NCBI GenBank assembly: GCA_929200295.1
Contig: CAKMZE010000035.1
Location: 8,935 to 20,262 of the forward strand
Origin: an uncultured Alphaproteobacteria bacterium
Lineage (GTDB): Bacteria; Pseudomonadota; Alphaproteobacteria; Rhodobacterales; Rhodobacteraceae
Direction of reading: 5' to 3'
Length of the DNA stretch: 11,328 nt
The position numbers and the translations under genes are program-made. The notes beneath the pieces were generated by a model that saw nothing but the letters and a program-made list of their open reading frames with translations, did no database searches and was not told the DNA's origin. Below are positions 7,412-11,328 of the stretch, piece after piece. Each line of letters starts with the position of its first letter. The stretch's first letter is position 1.

Positions 7412-7460
7412 CTTCAAAACGCGTGGCCCAAAAGTAACCACCGTGAACCGGGAGAGATGG

Positions 7461-8561
7461 GTGCTAGACACTGATACGGCGAATGCATTCGTGGCCTTTG
7501 AACGCGTGCAAAAAAGCTATGACGGTGAGGTTTTGGTTGTCAAAGACCTTAATCTTGAGATGCCAAAAGGCGAATTTTTGACCATGTTAGGCCCATCTGG
7601 GTCTGGTAAGACAACCTGCCTGATGATGCTGGCTGGGTTCGAAACAGCGACCCATGGGCAGATCATGCTGGATGGGAAAAACATCAATAATATTCCGCCG
7701 CATAAGCGCGGCATAGGGATGGTGTTTCAGAATTACGCGCTATTTCCGCACATGACGGTTGCTGAAAACCTCGCGTTTCCCTTGCAAGTGCGCAAAATGG
7801 GAAAATCCGAGCAAGAGGAAAAGGTCAACCGTGCGTTGGGCATGGTGCAGATGAATGCCTTTGCCGGGCGACGGCCCTCACAGCTCTCTGGCGGGCAACA
7901 GCAGCGGATCGCGCTTGCGCGTGCGCTTGTGTTTCAGCCCGAGCTGGTTTTGATGGATGAACCCTTGGGCGCATTGGACAAACAACTGCGCGAGACGTTG
8001 CAGTTTGAAATTACCAATCTGGCACATGAGCTTGGGATCACCGTTGTGTATGTGACCCATGACCAAACCGAGGCGTTAACAATGTCAGACCGTGTTGCGG
8101 TTTTTGATGATGGACGCATTCAACAGCTCGCCACACCTGATACGCTTTATGAAAAGCCTGAAAACAGCTTTGTCGCGCAGTTCATCGGTGAAAATAACAC
8201 GCTCGAGGGCGTCGTGCAGGAAATCCAAGGCGAGACTTGCATCGTAAAGCTCGACAGCGGCGATATTATCGACGCGGTGCCTGTCAATGTGCACACTGTT
8301 GGGGAGCGCACAAAGGTATCGATCCGCCCTGAGCGGGTTGAATTTAACCGCGAACGCCTGCGCGCAGATGCGCACACACTCAAAGCCGAAGTGCTTGAGT
8401 TCATCTATATGGGCGACATTTTTCGCACCCGTCTGCGTGTGGCGGGCAAGGATGACTTTGTCATCAAAACCCGTAACGCGCCGGATCAAGTACGCCTTGC
8501 GCCGGGACAAGAGATTGAGATTGGTTGGCTGCCACAGGATTGCAGGGCGCTTGACGCCTAA
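7461..8561 (+). CDS. Polyamine-type ABC importer, ATP-binding protein (PotA-like)
   Basis: The 366-residue cytoplasmic ATPase powers the importer encoded downstream. Numbered from the GTG at 7461, it has Walker A GPSGSGKTT (44-52), Q-loop Q90 in MVFQNYALFPH, signature LSGGQ (142-146), Walker B LVLMDEP (162-168, with catalytic E167), D-loop GALD and switch histidine H200. The stretch after about residue 240 is a TOBE-type regulatory domain, as in PotA, FbpC and MalK relatives. GGGAGAG ends about five bases before GTG 7461, which decides the start. GTG 7443 and TTG 7383 are in frame but poorly supported. The family fits polyamines or related small organic cations; iron or sugar import cannot be excluded from the ATPase alone. 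It is the first gene of the operon, followed by 87 bases and the binding-protein gene. Confidence 0.95.
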   Translation: MLDTDTANAFVAFERVQKSYDGEVLVVKDLNLEMPKGEFLTMLGPSGSGKTTCLMMLAGFETATHGQIMLDGKNINNIPPHKRGIGMVFQNYALFPHMTVAENLAFPLQVRKMGKSEQEEKVNRALGMVQMNAFAGRRPSQLSGGQQQRIALARALVFQPELVLMDEPLGALDKQLRETLQFEITNLAHELGITVVYVTHDQTEALTMSDRVAVFDDGRIQQLATPDTLYEKPENSFVAQFIGENNTLEGVVQEIQGETCIVKLDSGDIIDAVPVNVHTVGERTKVSIRPERVEFNRERLRADAHTLKAEVLEFIYMGDIFRTRLRVAGKDDFVIKTRNAPDQVRLAPGQEIEIGWLPQDCRALDA

Positions 8562-8580
8562 ACCTGTCGCCACCCGAAAA

Positions 8581-8628
8581 GGAGGGGAGGTCTGCCCAAA
8601 GATCCCCTTTGAACGACTGAATTGGGCA
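8581..8628 (+). promoter_or_regulatory. Candidate H-type RNA pseudoknot before the binding-protein gene
   Basis: Stem 1 pairs AGGGGA (8583-8588) with TCCCCT (8603-8608), extendable outwards by two G-U pairs. Its 14-base loop contains TGCCCAA (8593-8599), which is exactly complementary to TTGGGCA (8622-8628). The two stems interleave as in an H-type pseudoknot with connecting loops of about 4, 3 and 11 bases. It ends six bases before the ribosome binding site GGGAGA (8635-8640). A strong Shine-Dalgarno-like GGAGGGGAGG at 8581-8590 has no useful start codon after it and lies in stem 1. The structure is inferred by eye only. It could control translation, protect RNA, or be chance. Confidence 0.35.
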
Positions 8629-8648
8629 AACAATGGGAGACTAAATTA

Positions 8649-9752
8649 ATGAAACTCACCACGACTTTATTGGCGACATCATGCCTGACGCTGACAGCGA
8701 CGCTCGCCGCGGCCGAAGATATGGCGTCAGAAATGACAATCGTAAGCTGGGGCGGCGCCTATTCTGCGTCACAGCAAGCGGCTTACCATGACCCCTATAC
8801 CGCCAACACTGGTGTCAGCATCATCAATGACGAAAGCTCAGCCGAAGCTGTGGCCAAACTGCGTGCGATGAACGAAGCTGGCAATGTCACATGGGATGTT
8901 GTTGACGTTGTTGCATCCGATGCGATCCGTCTTTGTGACGAAGGTCTCGCACTTGAAATCGATCACGACGAGCAGCTCGCACCAGGTGATGATGGATCAT
9001 CTGCATCTGACGACTTTGGCGATCTTCTCGTCTCTGACTGCTTTATCCCGCAGATCGTGTATTCAACAACTGTTGGCTACCGTACCGATCTTGTCGGTGA
9101 CACAGCACCAACTGAGATCTGCGCGATCTTTGACACAGCCACATATCCTGGCATGCGTAGCCTTGAGAAGCGCCCAATTGGTAATCTCGAGTGGGCGTTG
9201 CTGTGTGATGGCGTGGACAAAGCCGACATCTACGATGTTCTGGAAACAGACGAAGGTCAGGCGCAAGCGTTTGCCAAGCTCGACAGCATCAAAGACAGCG
9301 TGATCTGGTGGACTGCTGGTGCTGATACACCTCAGCTTCTTGCTGATGGTGAAGTCATCATGGGTTCAACCTATAACGGCCGTTTGTTCAGCCTGATCGA
9401 AGAGCAGGATCAGCCTGTTGCAATGCTTTGGGATGCGCAGGTGTTTGACCTTGACGGTTGGATCATTCCAGCAGGCCTAAGCCCAGAGCGTGAAGCACGT
9501 GCGCTTGATTATGTGCGTTTCGCAACAGATACACAGCGTTTGGCTGATCAGGCGAAATACATCTCATACGGCCCTGCGCGTGCATCGTCTGCACCATTGG
9601 TCAGCACCCACGCGACACTGGGTATTGAGATGGCGCCACATATGCCAACAGACCCTGCAAACGCACAGAACACATTCTTGTATAACTACGAGTGGTGGGC
9701 TGATTACCGTGACGATCTGGATGCGAAATTCCAGGCGTGGCTGTCACAATAA
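8649..9752 (+). CDS. Periplasmic substrate-binding protein, PotD-like
   Basis: A 367-residue extracytoplasmic binding protein of the spermidine/putrescine (SBP_bac_6/8) type. It opens with a Sec signal peptide: K2, then a hydrophobic stretch to A22, with likely cleavage after AAA (20-22) before ED. C12 lies in the hydrophobic core but is not in a proper lipobox, so it is not judged a lipoprotein. The mature start carries IVSWGGAYSASQ, the hallmark of this family, and aromatic-rich segments (VIWWTAG, YNYEWWADYR) suit binding of amine groups. Four mature-region cysteines could form disulfides. I chose ATG 8649 because GGGAGA lies eight bases upstream; the in-frame TTG at 8622 would spoil the signal peptide. 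The exact ligand (spermidine, putrescine or another cation) cannot be read from the sequence. Confidence 0.95.
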   Translation: MKLTTTLLATSCLTLTATLAAAEDMASEMTIVSWGGAYSASQQAAYHDPYTANTGVSIINDESSAEAVAKLRAMNEAGNVTWDVVDVVASDAIRLCDEGLALEIDHDEQLAPGDDGSSASDDFGDLLVSDCFIPQIVYSTTVGYRTDLVGDTAPTEICAIFDTATYPGMRSLEKRPIGNLEWALLCDGVDKADIYDVLETDEGQAQAFAKLDSIKDSVIWWTAGADTPQLLADGEVIMGSTYNGRLFSLIEEQDQPVAMLWDAQVFDLDGWIIPAGLSPEREARALDYVRFATDTQRLADQAKYISYGPARASSAPLVSTHATLGIEMAPHMPTDPANAQNTFLYNYEWWADYRDDLDAKFQAWLSQ

Positions 9753-9766
9753 GCGTTCAATAATTT

Positions 9767-9794
9767 TGTGTGGGCCGGATTGTCGGCCCGCACA
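9767..9794 (+). promoter_or_regulatory. Strong intercistronic hairpin after the binding-protein gene
   Basis: An 11-bp stem, 9767-9777 with 9784-9793 plus A9794, encloses a six-base loop (GATTGT) and contains one G-U pair. It begins 14 bases after the binding-protein stop and is followed by TCTATT rather than a U-run, so it is a poor intrinsic terminator. Such hairpins in ABC operons commonly protect the upstream mRNA from 3' exonucleases or lower read-through, allowing more binding protein than permease. That is the most likely role here. Confidence 0.7.
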
Positions 9795-9817
9795 TCTATT
9801 GCGGGAAAGAAAATACG

Positions 9818-10108
9818 ATGCCAAAAGGTTATCTGATTGCTCATGTCACAGTGCATGACCCTGTGGCCTATCAGGACTACGTCGCCCGCAATAATGATAT
9901 TCTTCCGCCCTTTGGTGCGCGTGCGCTGGCCCGTGGTGGCCAAAGCGAAACCCCCGAGGGCGAGAGCTATGAGCGTCATGTGGTGTTTGAATACCCATCA
10001 TATGAGGCGGCTCAAGCGGCCTATCACAGTGCCGCATACCAAGAAAATGCTGAAATCCGCTATGCCAATGCAACGAGCATGGTGGTCCTTGTTGAAGGGG
10101 TAGACTGA
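9818..10108 (+). CDS. DUF1330 family small protein
   Basis: A 96-residue soluble protein recognised as DUF1330 (ferredoxin-like dimeric alpha/beta barrel superfamily) by its opening KGYLIAHVTVHDPVAYQDY and the central ERHVVFEYPSYEAAQAAYHS. It has no cysteine, signal peptide or membrane segment. The family has no settled function; relatives of the fold include small dimeric monooxygenases and YciI-like proteins. I start at ATG 9818, where homologues begin; an in-frame GTG at 9770 lies inside the upstream hairpin and adds residues unlike the family. The ribosome binding site is weak (GGGAAAG). Its TGA overlaps the permease ATG (TGATG), so the two are translationally coupled. The context suggests handling of the imported compound, but this is inference. 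Confidence 0.88.
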   Translation: MPKGYLIAHVTVHDPVAYQDYVARNNDILPPFGARALARGGQSETPEGESYERHVVFEYPSYEAAQAAYHSAAYQENAEIRYANATSMVVLVEGVD

Positions 10109-11328
10109 TGGCGGAACCCATGCTGGCCGCTGATGGGCGCCCTCTCAAAGCGTCTTTGAACCGTGCGCTTCGCCGCTCAAAGCTGCGGGCGCTGATGCTC
10201 ATCGCACCGCTATTGCTGTTTATATTGATCACCTTTGTGATGCCCATTGCGGATATGCTTCTGCGGTCTGTTGAAAACCAGATCGTGAGCGAGACATTGC
10301 CGCGCACCGTGGTGACACTGAGCGATTGGGATGAAGAGACCACGCCGCAGTTGCCCGTCTATGAGGCGCTGGCGCGTGATCTCGCGATCGCGGTCGAGCG
10401 CAAGGCCCACACACGCCTTGGCAGCCGATTGAATTACGAGATGACGGGCGTGTCATCTCTGTTTCGTAAAACAGGCCGCAAGGTCGATGAGATCGGTGAA
10501 ACGCCGCAAGATATTCTTGAGGATACAGATGCCTATTGGAAGGACCGTGCAGCGTTTGGCTTTTTAGGTTCTGATAACTGGCGCAGTGCGATGATCAAAT
10601 GGGCCGATTGCGGTGAGACCTGTACGCTGCCCGCGTTCTCTCCACAGGCTGAGTTTGCGGCGCTGTTTCCTGATACAGCGGCACTTTATGCGGCCTATGT
10701 CACTGTCATGGTAGAGCAGGGTGATAACCCGCTGACCGAGAAAAACTGGCCAATCCTGTTTCACGCCTTTGCGCAAGAGCTGCAAACAGCACCAGATACT
10801 AGCGGATTACCAGATGATGCGCAGGCTCTGATCGCTCAGGCAGGGGCCGCGCTGACAGATGTGACATTAGATGACCCGCGCGCGGTCTTTTTGGATATTG
10901 AAGAAGATTGGGCGGATCCAGAGGTCTGGGGGATCATTAAGACCTTTGCCCCCGCCTATACGGATGGGTATTTCCTCAATTCAATCGATCTGCTCAAAAC
11001 CCCAGATGGGGTCGAGGCACGGCCTGAGAATGAGCAGATATATATCACGCTCTTTATTCGCACGATGGTGATGTCGCTCACCATCATGGGGAGCTGTATT
11101 TTGCTGGGCTACCCGGTTGCCTGGCTCTTGGCGAACCTCAAGGACCGCACGGCCAATATGCTGATGATCCTCGTGCTTTTGCCGTTTTGGACATCGCTTT
11201 TGGTGCGCACATCTGCATGGAAAGTGTTGTTGCAGCAGCAAGGTGTCATCAATGAGCTATTGGTGTGGATGGGCATCGTCGCGGATGATGGGCGATTAAT
11301 GCTGATCAATCACCAAACGGGTACGATC
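10108..11328 (+). CDS. ABC importer permease, PotB-like, with large periplasmic insertion (partial)
   Basis: The frame is open for 407 codons to the right edge; the C-terminus is missing. TM1 is about residues 28-52, preceded by basic residues (RRSK) that place the N-terminus inside. Residues ~53-310 are hydrophilic and should lie in the periplasm; canonical PotB has only a short loop here, and its whole length is about 275-300 residues. From ~311 the normal permease core resumes: TM2, GYPVAWLLANL (334-344), TM3 with LPFWTSLLVRTSAW (358-371) and a QQQGVINELL stretch (376-385), as in PotB. The insertion holds a C168-x3-C172 pair that could form a disulfide or bind metal. AAGGGG lies seven bases before the ATG. 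The coupling motif to the ATPase and the rest of the core lie beyond the window, where the second permease is also expected. Confidence 0.92.
   Translation, partial: MAEPMLAADGRPLKASLNRALRRSKLRALMLIAPLLLFILITFVMPIADMLLRSVENQIVSETLPRTVVTLSDWDEETTPQLPVYEALARDLAIAVERKAHTRLGSRLNYEMTGVSSLFRKTGRKVDEIGETPQDILEDTDAYWKDRAAFGFLGSDNWRSAMIKWADCGETCTLPAFSPQAEFAALFPDTAALYAAYVTVMVEQGDNPLTEKNWPILFHAFAQELQTAPDTSGLPDDAQALIAQAGAALTDVTLDDPRAVFLDIEEDWADPEVWGIIKTFAPAYTDGYFLNSIDLLKTPDGVEARPENEQIYITLFIRTMVMSLTIMGSCILLGYPVAWLLANLKDRTANMLMILVLLPFWTSLLVRTSAWKVLLQQQGVINELLVWMGIVADDGRLMLINHQTGTI

Noticed and set aside
7383..7460. Longer ATPase starting at TTG 7383 or GTG 7443
   Set aside because: Neither has a good ribosome binding site, the extra residues are absent from the family as I know it, and a promoter candidate overlaps them; GTG 7461 has GGGAGAG correctly placed.
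8085..8633. 182-codon minus-strand frame opposite the ATPase gene
   Set aside because: It is antisense to an intact ABC ATPase with all motifs, and the translation shows no recognisable domain.
8649..8690. Lipoprotein signal at C12 of the binding protein
   Set aside because: The preceding residues (A-T-S) do not make a proper lipobox, and a clear AAA-E signal peptidase I site follows.
9767..9800. Intrinsic terminator after the binding-protein gene
   Set aside because: The stem is strong but followed by TCTATTGCGGG, not a U-run, and the next genes read on in the same direction with coupling.
9846..10343. 165-codon minus-strand frame opposite DUF1330 and the permease start
   Set aside because: It is low-complexity, Ser/Arg/His-rich and overlaps two supported genes.

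Overview
The window comes from an alphaproteobacterium, most likely a Rhodobacteraceae/Roseobacter-group member. The grounds are the wording of YidC, ArgB and the polyamine-type ABC proteins, the moderate GC content, and a GC-rich hairpin of a kind I recall from rhodobacterial intergenic spaces at the left edge. The genus cannot be fixed from this sequence. No mobile element, CRISPR array, tRNA or rRNA was seen. The largest gap without a gene is about 220 bases (7242-7460), and every base is otherwise accounted for by genes or short spacers.

Left block, minus strand, read from right to left. ttcA (tRNA 2-thiocytidine synthesis) comes first, then a standalone degenerate-GGDEF/EAL protein predicted to break down cyclic di-GMP. 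Next is a tightly packed run: yidC (membrane protein insertase), a MOSC-domain protein, yihA (ribosome-assembly GTPase), argB (acetylglutamate kinase) and a small ferredoxin-like Fe-S protein. From yidC onwards the genes abut, overlap by a few bases or lie within about 15 bases, so they probably form one operon with a promoter just before yidC. The combined functions are unrelated housekeeping tasks. Two members, the MOSC protein and the Fe-S protein, have no assigned role.

Right block, plus strand. A divergent control region separates ttcA from a polyamine-type (PotABCD/opine family) ABC importer operon. Its order is ATPase, periplasmic binding protein, a small DUF1330 protein, then the first permease, which runs off the right edge. 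The second permease would be expected beyond the window. The binding-protein gene is flanked by two RNA structures. Upstream, just before its ribosome binding site, is a possible H-type pseudoknot. Downstream is an 11-bp hairpin without a U-tract, of the type that stabilises binding-protein mRNA and sets unequal expression in ABC operons.

The best leads for something undescribed are four. First, the permease has a periplasmic insertion of about 255 residues between its first two membrane segments. Second, a DUF1330 gene is translationally coupled to that permease. Third, there is a candidate pseudoknot ahead of the binding-protein gene. Fourth, the Fe-S protein looks like the tail of a QueG-type protein and is coupled to argB. 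No clearly new multi-gene system is evident.
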